DNA of 64,000 bases, taken from the NCBI GenBank assembly GCA_024655965.1, contig JANLFL010000002.1, forward strand, positions 186,001 to 250,000, written 5' to 3'. Source of the DNA: Caldisericota bacterium (GTDB taxonomy: Bacteria > Caldisericota > JANLFM01). Shown in pieces: positions 1-10,260 of this stretch (position 1 is the stretch's first letter; every line of letters starts with the position of its first letter). The notes beneath the pieces were generated by a model. That model searched no databases. It had not been told where the DNA came from and was given only the letters and a program-made list of their open reading frames with translations. The position numbers and the translations under genes were made by a program.

Positions 1-2
1 AA

Positions 3-800
3 GAAATCGTCAGGCTGAGGAACTCCGGGGAAGAAGGAGCCCTGGCCATTGTGGTCAATACCTCCTCCTCCAGCCCGGGCAGGGTTAACTTCAAGATGCT
101 CGTCTATCCAGATGGTCAAATTTTGGGAACTGTGGGAGGAGGGGTGATGGAAAAGCAGGTGATGGAAGAGGCTTTAAAGTGCATTTCCGACAAGCGTTCC
201 CGTTTCCTTCATTTCTCCCTGAGAGAGGACGAAATGGAGGGGCTTGGGGTCCTCTGCGGAGGGGAAGCGGACGTGTACATCGAACCGGTTGGGGCTCCTC
301 CCTTCCTATATATTTTCGGTGGAGGGCACGTAGGTTTTGCCCTCTACCAGGTCGCCTCCCTTCTGGAATTCCGGATCATCATTGTCGATGACCGCCCGGC
401 GTTCGCCTCTCCTGAAAGGTTCCCCAGGGCTCACCGGATTATCCAGAAGGACTTCGAGGAGGCTTTAAGGGAAATTAATTTTTACCCCTCGGACTTTGCG
501 GTAATCGTTACCAGGGGGCATGCCCACGACCAGTTGGTTTTGAGGGAGATCCTGAAAAAAGAGAGGATCCCCGGATACATCGGAATGATCGGCTCCCGGG
601 CAAAAAACGCCAGGGTTTTTCAGAACCTGGAAAAAGAGGGGATCCCCCGGGAGTTATTAACCAGGGTCTTCGCTCCAATTGGCCTGGATATTGGAGGGGA
701 GAAACCCGAGGAAATTGCCATCTCCATCCTGGCGGAGATAATCGCTTTCAGGCACGGAAAAATTCAGGGCAAAACCCGCGATAATAGCACCGCGATCTGA
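3..800 (+). CDS. XdhC/CoxI family protein (5' end truncated by window edge)
   Basis: Frame stays open upstream of the listed ATG to the window edge (EIVRLRNSGEEGALAIVVNTSSSSPGR); XdhC motifs VNTSSSSPG, GGGVMEKQV, FGGGHVG, IGMIGSRAK. Confidence 0.9.
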   Translation, partial: EIVRLRNSGEEGALAIVVNTSSSSPGRVNFKMLVYPDGQILGTVGGGVMEKQVMEEALKCISDKRSRFLHFSLREDEMEGLGVLCGGEADVYIEPVGAPPFLYIFGGGHVGFALYQVASLLEFRIIIVDDRPAFASPERFPRAHRIIQKDFEEALREINFYPSDFAVIVTRGHAHDQLVLREILKKERIPGYIGMIGSRAKNARVFQNLEKEGIPRELLTRVFAPIGLDIGGEKPEEIAISILAEIIAFRHGKIQGKTRDNSTAI

Positions 801-2833
801 GCCCTGCTTGCCGGTTGGTTAAAAGAAACCGCGCATCCCCCGGAAACCTTTTCCGTTAGATTGGGGTCATCAACCTTTAAAAGGCCGTTGGCGAAAGCCG
901 CCCCCGCGTAGAGGAAGAACCAATCGGTGGGTTGAAGGGGCTGAAGCAGGTTTCCCTCCTTGAGAAACACCGAAACTGGAGCCTCAAGGGTCCATCTCTT
1001 CGCTCGGACGATGAGGGTGATGGCCTCGGCCAGGGTAACTTTTCCTTCAGGCCTGAAAGTGCCATCAGGGTATCCCTGCACCAGACCGTAGGCAACCGCC
1101 GCCTCCACGAATTTGTGTGCCCAATGACCCGGGGGGACATCCGGAAAAGTTTGGCCGGAAGTTTGAACTGGCTCAAGGTTAAACGAAAGAAGGATCATCT
1201 TGGAGAATTCCGCCCGGGATACCGGGTTTTCTGGCTTGAAGGTCCCATCGGGGTAGCCGTTGACCACTCCCCTTTCAGTGAGGAGGCCAACGGCAGGGAA
1301 AGCCCAATAATCCGAGGGTACATCGGGGAAAACGGGAGTTTTCACCAAGACTAAAAGGTTAACCTTGGCTTCGAAGGAATCAGCGATTGCCCTCAATTCC
1401 AGGCTGTAAGTTCCAGAAGGGAAGCCTGGAGGGACGGAGATATTCAAAACAGCCTGCAAATCCTGACCTGACAGTTGAAACTCGGAGGGGGAGAGGAAAA
1501 CTGAAAGCCCGGGAGTGGCAAAAACCTCAAGGTTGCCGGAAACGAGGGCCGTATCCAGAGGGTGGATGTTTACCACCACAATTTTTGTCGATCCGGGGTA
1601 GAGATCAACCTGGGGAGGGGTGAGAAGGATGGAAAAGGGAGGAGTTGTGGGGGTTGGGGTGGAGGTTGGGGATGTGGGAGTTTCCGGTTCCTCGCCCGAT
1701 GAACCAATACAGTAGAGGGATCCATCATCGCACCCTACCAGGATCCTCCCATGCTGGTCAATGACTGCCGAACTACGGGAAAACCCATTGGGGAATTTCA
1801 AGCGCCAGACTTGCTGACCCTGAGAGTCGAGGCAGTAAAAGAACTTGTCCAGACCCCCGAAGTAAAGGTGACCGGATGGATCAACAGTTGGTGAGGAATC
1901 GATTGGGTACTCGGTCTTAAAGGTCCAGAGCTTTGTCCCAGTTTCTGTGCTTAAGGCGTACAATCTCCCGTCCCGGGACCCGAAAAAAACCTTTCCATCG
2001 CTGGAAATTGCTGGTGTGGAGATAATGGAACCTTCAGTTCTGAAACTGAAGCGAAGGTTTCCAGAAGGATCGAGGGAATAAAGGGAGAAGTCCTTGGAGC
2101 CGAAGTAAACGTTTCCCATCGAATCGAGAACGGGAGAGGATTCGATCCCTCCTTCGCTCTTGAACTTCCACCTCAAATTTCCCGAAGGGGTTAGGGAATA
2201 CAAATATCCATCCTCCGACCCAAAGTAGAAATTACCCCACTGGTCCTGAGCTGGGGAGGAAAGGATGGGGCCGGAGGCAGTAAAGGTCCAAAGGGTTTTT
2301 CTCAAATCCCCGCTCAAGGCATAGAACTTTCCGTTCGCTCCTCCGAAGTAAACCGTGCCATCCTGCCCGATAACCGGGGAAGAAAGGATTGAGGAAACGA
2401 AAGTGGGGAAGTACCAGATTTCCTTCCCCTCGCTATCCACCGCGAAGAAAAGGTGGCCGGAACCCACATAAACGGTGCTGGTTTCCGATACGGCGGGGGT
2501 AGAGTCAACCGCTCCCCCGTAAAGGAAGTCATGGCTCCACTTCAAACCCCCGTCAGGATTGAGGGCATATAAGTGCCGGTCTCCGCTTCCCAAATAAATG
2601 GTCCCGTCTGGCCCCAGAGAAACAGACCCTGAAATCCGATAATCGGTCCTAAAAGACCACTTGATTTCCGGGTGAAGGGGCCCCCGAAATCCTGCCTGCC
2701 CCGAATGGGAGGGATTAAAACGATACATGGGAGCGGGGGAATGAGCGAGTTCCCCTCGGACCTCGGGGAAAACCGGGAAAAAGGAGAAAAAGAGGACAAA
2801 AATTAAAACCCAGACCAACTGTCTAACCATCAC
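764..2833 (-). CDS. Secreted PQQ-like beta-propeller repeat protein with C-terminal SLH domains
   Basis: Signal peptide; repeated SSPV/VYFGSxDGxLYSL blades; two clear SLH motifs (FPDVPSDYWAFPAV..GYPDGTFKPENPVSRAEF and FPDVPPGHWAHKFVEAAVAYGLVQGYPDGTFRPEGKVT) and a degenerate third. Confidence 0.9.
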   Translation of the reverse strand: MMVRQLVWVLIFVLFFSFFPVFPEVRGELAHSPAPMYRFNPSHSGQAGFRGPLHPEIKWSFRTDYRISGSVSLGPDGTIYLGSGDRHLYALNPDGGLKWSHDFLYGGAVDSTPAVSETSTVYVGSGHLFFAVDSEGKEIWYFPTFVSSILSSPVIGQDGTVYFGGANGKFYALSGDLRKTLWTFTASGPILSSPAQDQWGNFYFGSEDGYLYSLTPSGNLRWKFKSEGGIESSPVLDSMGNVYFGSKDFSLYSLDPSGNLRFSFRTEGSIISTPAISSDGKVFFGSRDGRLYALSTETGTKLWTFKTEYPIDSSPTVDPSGHLYFGGLDKFFYCLDSQGQQVWRLKFPNGFSRSSAVIDQHGRILVGCDDGSLYCIGSSGEEPETPTSPTSTPTPTTPPFSILLTPPQVDLYPGSTKIVVVNIHPLDTALVSGNLEVFATPGLSVFLSPSEFQLSGQDLQAVLNISVPPGFPSGTYSLELRAIADSFEAKVNLLVLVKTPVFPDVPSDYWAFPAVGLLTERGVVNGYPDGTFKPENPVSRAEFSKMILLSFNLEPVQTSGQTFPDVPPGHWAHKFVEAAVAYGLVQGYPDGTFRPEGKVTLAEAITLIVRAKRWTLEAPVSVFLKEGNLLQPLQPTDWFFLYAGAAFANGLLKVDDPNLTEKVSGGCAVSFNQPASRAQIAVLLSRVLP

Positions 2834-2854
2834 TTGCTCCTTTGTTATTTATTT

Positions 2855-4249
2855 TCAGGCATCAGAGGGCTTCTGGTGGCTACTGTACCAGATTTCGTCA
2901 GCTTTTTCCTTCCAGAGCCTGGACCTCTCATCCAGGGCCCTGGCGTTCTCGGGCTTAAAAATATCATCCGCCCCTTCGTGAGTGGGTTTAGCCCCCGACT
3001 CCCGGACGATCTCCCTCAAAGCCTCGGGGACGTCGATTATCGGGCAGGGCCTGAGAAGGTTATCGGAAAAAGGCTGTCTTTTCTGATAAGCGGCAAACAG
3101 CGGGTTTTTCAGGACTTCTATCAGGCTTTTGTCCTTGATGTTATCGCAGGAAAAATGGACGAAAGCGCATGGTTCCACATCCCCCCTGGCGGTGATGTGG
3201 AAATACCTTCTCCCTCCGGCGATACATCCGCCCGCAAGTTCACCGTCGTTCCAGAAATCCGCAAATTGAATGGGCTTGGTGGACCTTAAAAGGGGTACCT
3301 GTTTGGCCAGCCAGGCCCTTTGCTCCGGGGTGACCATCAATTCAAAATTGGGATCCCTCCCCACTGGCACGTAATGGAAGGTCCAGCCATAGAGGCATCC
3401 TTTTTCGATTAAAAAATCGATGAATTTCTCGGACATCACTTCGTAGCAGTTTTCCCTGGTGATGGTGAGCGAGAAACCGAAGGGTATTCCCCTCTCCCTG
3501 AGGAGGTCCATAGCCTTCATCACCTTTGCAAAGACCCCCCTTCCCCTTCTTCTGTCCGTTGCCTCCTCCCACCCTTCAAGGCTTATCGCCGGGGTCATGT
3601 TTGCAGCCTTGAAGAGCCGGTCCGCCACTTTTTCGTCGATCAATGTTCCGTTGGTATAGAGCATGAAACAGGTATCCCGATGTTTCATAGCCAGCTCGAA
3701 AAGATAAGGGTAAAGGAAGGGCTCCCCCCCGGACATTACCACCCAGTAAATTCCCAGCTCCTTCGCTTCCTCAAGCAGGCGGTCCAGCCTATCGAAGGAG
3801 ATCAAGTCGGTTTTGGGATACTCCCCCGCCCAGCACCCCACGCACTTCAAATTGCACCGGCTCGTGGGGTCGACCAGAAAAAAGAAGGGGATGTGGACCC
3901 CCAGCTCCTGGGACTTCCTCAAAATAATGGGCTGGCCGAAGAGGACCCAGTTCACGAACCAGTTAAAAACCACCCCTCTCAAAAGACGGGGATGGATCTC
4001 GGCGAACATCCTCTTCACAAAGGAAACCACGTTTGGCTTTTGATAAAGGGCCTCCTTTAATTGGAGGATATTCTGCCTGTGCGATTCCAGACGGGCAAAA
4101 TTTAAGGAAAAGTCCAGAAGGCGCCCCAGGTTCCTCTGGGGGTCGCGCCCGATATACGAGGCGCTTTTTTCCAGCAAAAACCTTCCCGGAGTTGAGCGGA
4201 CCAGGCTAATCAAAAAGTATTTATTGGAACTCCTGATCTCCACTCCCAT
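2855..4249 (-). CDS. Radical SAM/SPASM-like protein
   Basis: CNLKCVGCWAG (CxxxCxxC), VMSGGEPFLYP, late Cys-rich segment CIAGGRRYFHITARGDVEPCAFVHFSC. Start moved to ATG 4249 with AAGGAGGG upstream. Confidence 0.85.
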   Translation of the reverse strand: MGVEIRSSNKYFLISLVRSTPGRFLLEKSASYIGRDPQRNLGRLLDFSLNFARLESHRQNILQLKEALYQKPNVVSFVKRMFAEIHPRLLRGVVFNWFVNWVLFGQPIILRKSQELGVHIPFFFLVDPTSRCNLKCVGCWAGEYPKTDLISFDRLDRLLEEAKELGIYWVVMSGGEPFLYPYLFELAMKHRDTCFMLYTNGTLIDEKVADRLFKAANMTPAISLEGWEEATDRRRGRGVFAKVMKAMDLLRERGIPFGFSLTITRENCYEVMSEKFIDFLIEKGCLYGWTFHYVPVGRDPNFELMVTPEQRAWLAKQVPLLRSTKPIQFADFWNDGELAGGCIAGGRRYFHITARGDVEPCAFVHFSCDNIKDKSLIEVLKNPLFAAYQKRQPFSDNLLRPCPIIDVPEALREIVRESGAKPTHEGADDIFKPENARALDERSRLWKEKADEIWYSSHQKPSDA

Positions 4250-4381
4250 TCTATCCCTCCTTTTCTGCGGTTTTTTGATTTTAATCCTCCGGAAAAAAGG
4301 GTTCAATCAGGGGGAATTTCCGAATAAATTAATTTCAATTTAATAAAAAAGTTGAACCCAACCATTTTATAATAGTAAAGG

Positions 4382-5203
4382 ATGGGTGCTTTAAGAATTC
4401 CTTCAATGTTTACCGAATCCGACCTCAAGAACCTGGCAAGGAAAATTGGATTAAACCCTTTTTCCTTGGAGAGAGACCTGGTTTTCGTTTCCCTTCTTTT
4501 GGCCATTGGGGGCCTCCCAACTGCTTACAGGAGCTTCATTCTGAAAGGGGGAGGGGCCCTAAAACGGGTCTATTTCTCCAACTGGCGCCACCATGAGAAC
4601 CTTCGCTTCCAAGTGGAGGAAAAAATGTCCGAAAAGGAACTTTTCTCTCTATTAAAGAACGTGTTTAAAAAAGTGGAAAAAGAAACGGAAATCAAGTTTC
4701 AGTATCAGGAAAGTTTCAAGGAAAAAAGGGCCTTCCGTGTCCTCGCCGCCTATTCCGGGCCTTTAAGGCGACCGACCATCATTAACCTCCTTTTCTCCCT
4801 GGGGGAGCCTCTCTTCCTCCCTGCGAGGAAGGAGGAGGTAATCACAGACCCTTTCAATTTGAAACCACGGAAAATCTCCACCATGGCCCTCGAGGAAATC
4901 CTTGCTGAAAAATTAAGGGATTTCCTTCTGGCGGGTGAACCGAAGGACTTATACGACACCTGGAGGCTGATCTCCGAGCATTCCCCCATGCTCGACCGGG
5001 AGGACTTCAAGAGGACTCTGGAGAGAAAATGCCAGGCTGCGGGTTTCGACCTTGAAGGACCACAGGATTTTCTCGATCCCGAGCTCTTTATCCCCACCAG
5101 GGCATACTGGGAAATTAAACTGGGGGAAGCGGTTCCCAACCTACCTCCATTTGAGGAGGTATATTCCCAGTTTAGACAACTCCTCCCGGGTTTTCTCTCT
5201 TAA
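4382..5203 (+). CDS. AbiEii/AbiGii-type nucleotidyltransferase-like protein (orphan, atypical active site)
   Basis: [14 protein letters not shown] resembles AbiEii motif LKGGTa[27 protein letters not shown] resembles the EKl.A...r...RDlYDl motif. Confidence 0.65.
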   Translation: MGALRIPSMFTESDLKNLARKIGLNPFSLERDLVFVSLLLAIGGLPTAYRSFILKGGGALKRVYFSNWRHHENLRFQVEEKMSEKELFSLLKNVFKKVEKETEIKFQYQESFKEKRAFRVLAAYSGPLRRPTIINLLFSLGEPLFLPARKEEVITDPFNLKPRKISTMALEEILAEKLRDFLLAGEPKDLYDTWRLISEHSPMLDREDFKRTLERKCQAAGFDLEGPQDFLDPELFIPTRAYWEIKLGEAVPNLPPFEEVYSQFRQLLPGFLS

Positions 5204-5361
5204 TCCTTAACTGGCTCGAACATATCCTTTTCTGCCCCGCACTCGGGACAAACCCAGTTCTCTGGAAGGTCGACGAATTCGGTTCCCGGCTCAATCCCCT
5301 GGCTAGGGTCCCCCTTCAGGGGATCGTAAATGTAACCACAGATTGTGCATTGATACTTCAT
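5200..5361 (-). CDS. Rubredoxin (53 aa, below ORF-track cutoff)
   Basis: Translated by eye: [53 protein letters not shown]; two CxxC knuckles (CTICGY, CPECGA). Confidence 0.95.
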   Translation of the reverse strand: MKYQCTICGYIYDPLKGDPSQGIEPGTEFVDLPENWVCPECGAEKDMFEPVKD

Positions 5362-6578
5362 TGCTGACTCCTTTCTGGTTCTTTTAAGGCATCCTCAAGG
5401 AAGCTCTGCGCCTCCTCTGGGGTCATTTCCTTGCCTTCCTGGACCATTTTGTTCAGGGCGAGGCCCGTTTTTTTCAAACCGAGGGAGATCGCTCCCACGA
5501 CCCGATTTTCCTTTAAGACAATCTTCAGGTAAATTCCCCTTTCTTTTTCATTCACCCGGATTTCCACAGAGCCCTCCTCCGGGGAGGCTGTATTCCCGGA
5601 AGTAATGAGGTCGAGCCCCACGACTTTCAAGATGTTTGAGGGAACTGTGCCCTTGTAACTAACCGTTTCGCCAAAAATTGAGGAGGCTGCAACATTTGCC
5701 TGTTCGAGGGCCGGAGGAATTATCCCCCACATCTTTCCTCTCCACTGGGCGACATCCCCTACTGCGTAAATGTAAGGAAAATTTGTTTGCATCTGATCGT
5801 TAACCACAACTCCCCTTTCCACGGCAATCCCCTTCCCGGAGAAAAGGGAGACCTCGGGTCGCACCCCAGCGGAGATCAGAACCATGTCACCATCGATAAT
5901 TCTTCCGTCCTTCAAGGAAACCCCTTCCACGACCTCTTCCCCGAGGAAGGATTCGGTTGAGGCCTGGAGGATGACCTCAATTCCCCTCTTGCTTAGAAGG
6001 TCCTTGAGCAGGGAGGCCGCCTCCTCGTCAAGCTGGCGGGAGAGAAGGCGCTCGGAATGATCCAGAACCCTTACTTCCCTGCCGGAGAGGGAATAAAGGG
6101 AGAAAGCCGACTCCAGTCCAAGTAATCCCCCTCCAATGACAACCACCCTTTTCCCCCGGGAAGAAGCCCATTCCTTGATCCTTTTAGCATCCTCCAGGGT
6201 GCGGAGGGTGAAAATCCCTTTTAGATTCAGGTTTCCGAAAGGTGGGAGATTCGCTCGCGAGCCCGTGGCGATCACCAGGATATCGAAAAGTGTCCTCTCC
6301 CCTCCTCTTTTTAAAATAGCCTTTTCCTGGGGGAAAACTTCCTCCACCGGTTGCCCATAAAGGACCTCGATCTGGTTATCCTCGTAGAATCTGGAGGGGT
6401 AAAAAAATAATTCCGGCTCCATCAGTTTTCCCTGAAGAAATTCGATCAATCTGGGACGGGGGTAATAAGGATAGGATTCCTCGGCAAAAATGGTGATCTC
6501 CTCTTTGAAACCTTTGTCCCTCAATGCTTTTGCCGTTGAAACCCCTGCCACTCCATTCCCGATGATTGCGACCCTCAT
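5358..6578 (-). CDS. FAD-dependent NAD(P)H oxidoreductase, probably NAD(P)H:rubredoxin reductase
   Basis: Two GxGxxG dinucleotide motifs ([25 protein letters not shown]), [10 protein letters not shown]; overlaps the rubredoxin start in the same operon. Confidence 0.85.
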   Translation of the reverse strand: MRVAIIGNGVAGVSTAKALRDKGFKEEITIFAEESYPYYPRPRLIEFLQGKLMEPELFFYPSRFYEDNQIEVLYGQPVEEVFPQEKAILKRGGERTLFDILVIATGSRANLPPFGNLNLKGIFTLRTLEDAKRIKEWASSRGKRVVVIGGGLLGLESAFSLYSLSGREVRVLDHSERLLSRQLDEEAASLLKDLLSKRGIEVILQASTESFLGEEVVEGVSLKDGRIIDGDMVLISAGVRPEVSLFSGKGIAVERGVVVNDQMQTNFPYIYAVGDVAQWRGKMWGIIPPALEQANVAASSIFGETVSYKGTVPSNILKVVGLDLITSGNTASPEEGSVEIRVNEKERGIYLKIVLKENRVVGAISLGLKKTGLALNKMVQEGKEMTPEEAQSFLEDALKEPERSQQ

Positions 6579-6643
6579 ATCGTCCCCTTTCCATTTTTAA
6601 ATTTTAACAACGGAGAGATAAAAAAATTCCTAACCCCAGGGTT

Positions 6644-7552
6644 TTAAAGAAAGATTTTTCCCTCCATGGAAGAAATAACCTTCCCTCCAACCTTTACCTT
6701 GTAGGGGTTCCCCGCCCTGTCGACTTTTACCTCAACGAAGATCCTGCTCGGCCGGCCAACCTCCTCCCCCTGTTCGATCTGAAATTCCATCGATTTGGGA
6801 AGAAGCCCTCTCAAGGCGAGGTACGCTCCCAATCCTCCGGCAGCGGATCCAGTTGCCGGATCCTCCCTAACTCCCTGGGCGGGGGAAAAGAAGCGCATGT
6901 GGGCAAGGGCTTCCTTGTCTTTGGTCTCAAGGGTGAAGACGCAGCAGCCGATTACCCCAAGTTTCCTCTCCTGTTCCCTCAATTCGAAGAATTTTGGCCT
7001 TAGATTTCGGATGGTTTGAAGGTCAGGAAGAGGAACGAAGACCTGGGGGATGCCCGTAGAAATGATCGCCACACTCAGGCCCGTGCCTTTTATCACTTCG
7101 GCCTCCAGCCCCAAGGCGGAGGCAAGTTCCTTAAAATCTGAGAGTTCCGCCCCGAATTCGGTTTCCTTCTGTGTCATAACCACCCTGTCGATTTCTCCAT
7201 CCTTAATGTAGATCTCCAAGGGGAGAACCCCGACCTTCAATTCCTGATTGATTAAGGTTAAGGGTTCGCTAATGGGAAACCTTCCCAGTTCCGCTAAAAC
7301 AAAAGCCGTCCCCAGGGATGGGTGACCGGCGAAAGGGATCTCCGCATTGGGGGTGAAAATCCTCACCTTGTAAGCCGCATCCCTCGATTCCGAAGGGAAG
7401 ACAAAAGTGGTCTCGGAAGTCCCCATCTCTCGTGCAATCAGCTGCATTTCCGCATCTTCCAGACCCTGGGCATCGGGAAGGACAACCAGAGGGTTTCCGC
7501 TGAAGAATTTGTCGGTAAAAACGTTGACCCTGTGAAAGGAAAAAACCTTCAT
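6644..7552 (-). CDS. PhzF family isomerase
   Basis: VNVFTDKFFSGNPLVVL, ETTFV, FTPNAEIPFAGHPSLGTA, DPATGSAAGGLGAYL. Confidence 0.92.
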   Translation of the reverse strand: MKVFSFHRVNVFTDKFFSGNPLVVLPDAQGLEDAEMQLIAREMGTSETTFVFPSESRDAAYKVRIFTPNAEIPFAGHPSLGTAFVLAELGRFPISEPLTLINQELKVGVLPLEIYIKDGEIDRVVMTQKETEFGAELSDFKELASALGLEAEVIKGTGLSVAIISTGIPQVFVPLPDLQTIRNLRPKFFELREQERKLGVIGCCVFTLETKDKEALAHMRFFSPAQGVREDPATGSAAGGLGAYLALRGLLPKSMEFQIEQGEEVGRPSRIFVEVKVDRAGNPYKVKVGGKVISSMEGKIFL

Positions 7553-7631
7553 AAAAATTCCCCCTTTCTTGGCTTTCCAACTTCCAGAGGACTCTCGTCC
7601 TCTTCCTATTTCCCAAAAGGGAAAAATCCCT

Positions 7632-8480
7632 TCAAATTTGAGCCAAGTCCCGTTTGAGAGGGGAAACTCCCCCGAATTTCTGCCAGCAACTCAGAGTCCT
7701 TTTAAGATATTGATTGGCTCCTCTAAAATCCCCTTTCTTTTCGCAAAGGCTGGAAAGCAACTGGCAAATTTCCCCTGTGTCCCTCTCGCACCCCGAATTT
7801 ACAGCGAGTTCAAGGCAGTTTTTGAGGAGTTCCTCAGCTCCCTCAAAATCTTCCTCCTCAATCAAAATCAAAGCCCGACGGAATCGGGCATTCCGCAATA
7901 GCTCCGGATCAGAAGTCTCCTCGGATTCCAGGAAGCAATTCCAGGCTTTCTTTCGGAAATTGGCCCTCATCTGGCGGTCAAAATGGGCTACCTCCTGGTA
8001 AAAACGCCCTTCAAAGAACCTGAGCAAGAGCTTTCCGGAATCGTCAAGCTCGGGTATCTCCTTGAGGTTTTTAATCGTGGCAAGCCCTTCCTTCAAAATG
8101 GTCGCCGTCTTGAGGGGTTCGATCTCCGCGAGGTTAAGGAGCACGGGAAAAATGGCGATTTGAACGGAAAGGGTTTGGGGGATCAACCCCCTCTCGGATA
8201 GCAGGGAGACTCCCTCCTCGAGCAGGGCCTTAGCCTGATAAACTTTCTCCGGGGAACCGAAACTCAATAAAGCCGAGGAAAGACTCATCAGGGCTTGAGA
8301 ATACACATTCCAATCCTCCACTTTTCGGGAGAGGTTCAAGCACCGTCTAAAGAGGGAAAGAGCCCTACGGCGATGGATTCCCCCCTCTTTCAGATAACGG
8401 GCCCATTCCTTGCGGGCGTTCCCCAGGACCCGGGAAAGGTCAAATTTTGGCTTTTCGCTGGGTTTTTCTCTCTTTTTCAA
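7632..8480 (-). CDS. TPR-like helical hypothetical protein
   Basis: Alpha-helical repeat composition (ALSLFRRCLNLSRK..AKALLEEGVSLLSERG); overlaps start region of neighbour by 4 bp. Confidence 0.5.
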   Translation of the reverse strand: MKKREKPSEKPKFDLSRVLGNARKEWARYLKEGGIHRRRALSLFRRCLNLSRKVEDWNVYSQALMSLSSALLSFGSPEKVYQAKALLEEGVSLLSERGLIPQTLSVQIAIFPVLLNLAEIEPLKTATILKEGLATIKNLKEIPELDDSGKLLLRFFEGRFYQEVAHFDRQMRANFRKKAWNCFLESEETSDPELLRNARFRRALILIEEEDFEGAEELLKNCLELAVNSGCERDTGEICQLLSSLCEKKGDFRGANQYLKRTLSCWQKFGGVSPLKRDLAQI

Positions 8481-9004
8481 TCCAGGAAAGTAACGATCTC
8501 TTCCAGCGGACGACGGGGAGTCTTTACGCCTCTTTCCCCAGGAAAACCAATGGGGAGCATGGCAACCGGGCGAAGCTGGGAAGGCAGGGAAAGGGAATCC
8601 CTCACCTTGGCCTCGTCAAAAGCCCCCACCCAGCAGGAGGCGAGCCCGAGTTCCACAGCGGTAATCCACATGTTCATCACCGCGCTTGCCGTGTCCTGAA
8701 TGGAATAGAGGCTCCTTCCCCTTTCTCCGTAACGGGATTCCGACCTCTCGGGGTCAGCGCAGACCACGATCACGATCGGGGCTTGAGATAGGAAATCCTG
8801 TCCAAATGCGGCGACTGCCAGCCGATCTTTCAACTCCTGATTTCTCACAACAAAAAAATGCCAGGGCTGGCGGTTTCCTGCGGAAGGAGCCATCTGAGCG
8901 GCGATGAGAATTTTTTGAAGAAATTCATCAGGGACTGGGTCCCCCTTGAAGGACCTGATGCTCCGCCTGTTTAAAATAACCTCAAAAGCTCCTTTGCTCA
9001 CCAT
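8477..9004 (-). CDS. Nitroreductase family protein
   Basis: ILNRRSIRSFKGDPVPDEFLQKIL, QMAPSAGNRQPWHFFVV, GLASCWVGAF. Confidence 0.92.
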   Translation of the reverse strand: MVSKGAFEVILNRRSIRSFKGDPVPDEFLQKILIAAQMAPSAGNRQPWHFFVVRNQELKDRLAVAAFGQDFLSQAPIVIVVCADPERSESRYGERGRSLYSIQDTASAVMNMWITAVELGLASCWVGAFDEAKVRDSLSLPSQLRPVAMLPIGFPGERGVKTPRRPLEEIVTFLD

Positions 9005-9011
9005 TTTTTCC

Positions 9012-9566
9012 TCAAAGGTCCAATTCTTCTCTGATTGATTTCATGGCTTCAACTCCCACCTTCACGAAACTGGGAAGGTCAAAGCCGATCTCCGTGCAAG
9101 AGGCAATTTGTTCCCTGTTTGCGCCTGCCGCGAACCTCTTCTCCTTAAAACGCTTCAAAACAGAATCAGGGGTCATGGTGGCAAGCTTGTCCGGCCTCAC
9201 GAGGGCTGAAGCTGTGATCAGCCCGGTCAATTGGTCTACCGCTCGCAGGGCTTTAGCCAACAGAGTTCGGGGTTCCTCCCCGTTGTTCTCCCCGTTGTGC
9301 GCGCGAACGGCATGCGCCATTTCCGGGGAGAAACCGAGTCCCTCGAGGATCTCCGCGCCCTTGAGGGCATGTTCCTGGGGTGTGGTTTCTTCAGCATCAA
9401 GGTCGTGGAGAAGCCCGACCAATCCCCATTGTTCTTCGTCCTCTCCCTTTTCACGGGCAACAGCTTTCATCACAGCCTCTGTGGCGAGCATGTGCTTTAT
9501 TAAATTCGGGTTTTTCACGTGCTGGCAAATTAAGGATAGCGCTTGTTCCCGATCCAAGAAGATCAC
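9012..9566 (-). CDS. HD domain protein
   Basis: LVGLLHDLDAEETTPQEHALKGAEIL HD motif. Confidence 0.85.
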   Translation of the reverse strand: MIFLDREQALSLICQHVKNPNLIKHMLATEAVMKAVAREKGEDEEQWGLVGLLHDLDAEETTPQEHALKGAEILEGLGFSPEMAHAVRAHNGENNGEEPRTLLAKALRAVDQLTGLITASALVRPDKLATMTPDSVLKRFKEKRFAAGANREQIASCTEIGFDLPSFVKVGVEAMKSIREELDL

Positions 9567-9670
9567 CCCTTTCTTTATTGCATTTTAGCCCTCTCGGGGA
9601 ATCAGGGCAAGAAGGCTGGTCCCTTTTGAACTTGACTAAAAGGGAACAAAAATACAAAATAAATCCCGAA

Positions 9671-9744
9671 TGGGGAGTCGTCTAGCGGTAGGACAGCAGA
9701 CTCTGGATCTGCGAGCGGTGGTTCGAGTCCATCCTCCCCAGCCA
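9671..9744 (+). tRNA. tRNA-Gln (anticodon CTG), CCA encoded
   Basis: Cloverleaf folds by eye: acceptor TGGGGAG/CTCCCCA, D arm GTC..GAC, anticodon arm GCAGA-CTCTGGA-TCTGC, T arm GGTGG-TTCGAGT-CCATC, GCCA tail. Confidence 0.95.
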
Positions 9745-9801
9745 TTTTTTTAAAAATCACCCCCGGGAAGAAATCCCCCAACCCACCTGTTTTTCTTAAA
9801 A

Positions 9802-10260
9802 ATGGAAAAAAAGAGAATCCTTTTCATCTGCACTCACAACTCCGCCCGGTCCCAGATTGCCGAGGGCTACCTCAGGGAAAGGCACGGGGATTTGTTTGAA
9901 GCCCTCAGCGCAGGAACCCACCCCACACGGGTCCACCCATTCGCAGTAAAGGTGATGTCCGAAATGGGAATCGACATCTCAAATCAGAGATCCAAGGGGC
10001 TCGAGGAGTTTGCCAACCAGAAATTCGACCTGGTAGTTACCGTTTGCGACAGCGCTAAGGAATCTTGTCCCTTTTTCCCCGGTGCCAAAATTCTCCTCCA
10101 TGCGGGATTTCCCGACCCAAGCGAAGCAGATGGTTCCGAGGAGGAAAAACTTGTGACCTTCAGAAAGGTTCGGGATCGGATCATTTCCTGGATTGACCAA
10201 AATTTGAGGAGGCTATTCCCAGAAGAACTGGCGGCTAAACCCCCGCAGGGCCAAACCTGA
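9802..10260 (+). CDS. arsC: Arsenate reductase ArsC / low-MW phosphatase family
   Basis: ILFICTHNSARSQIAEGYLR, VVTVCDSAKESCPFFPG, HAGFPDPSEADG. Confidence 0.9.
   Translation: MEKKRILFICTHNSARSQIAEGYLRERHGDLFEALSAGTHPTRVHPFAVKVMSEMGIDISNQRSKGLEEFANQKFDLVVTVCDSAKESCPFFPGAKILLHAGFPDPSEADGSEEEKLVTFRKVRDRIISWIDQNLRRLFPEELAAKPPQGQT

Noticed and set aside
932-1354. 140-aa plus ORF opposite the PQQ/SLH gene
   Set aside because: Antisense shadow ORF within a conserved CDS.
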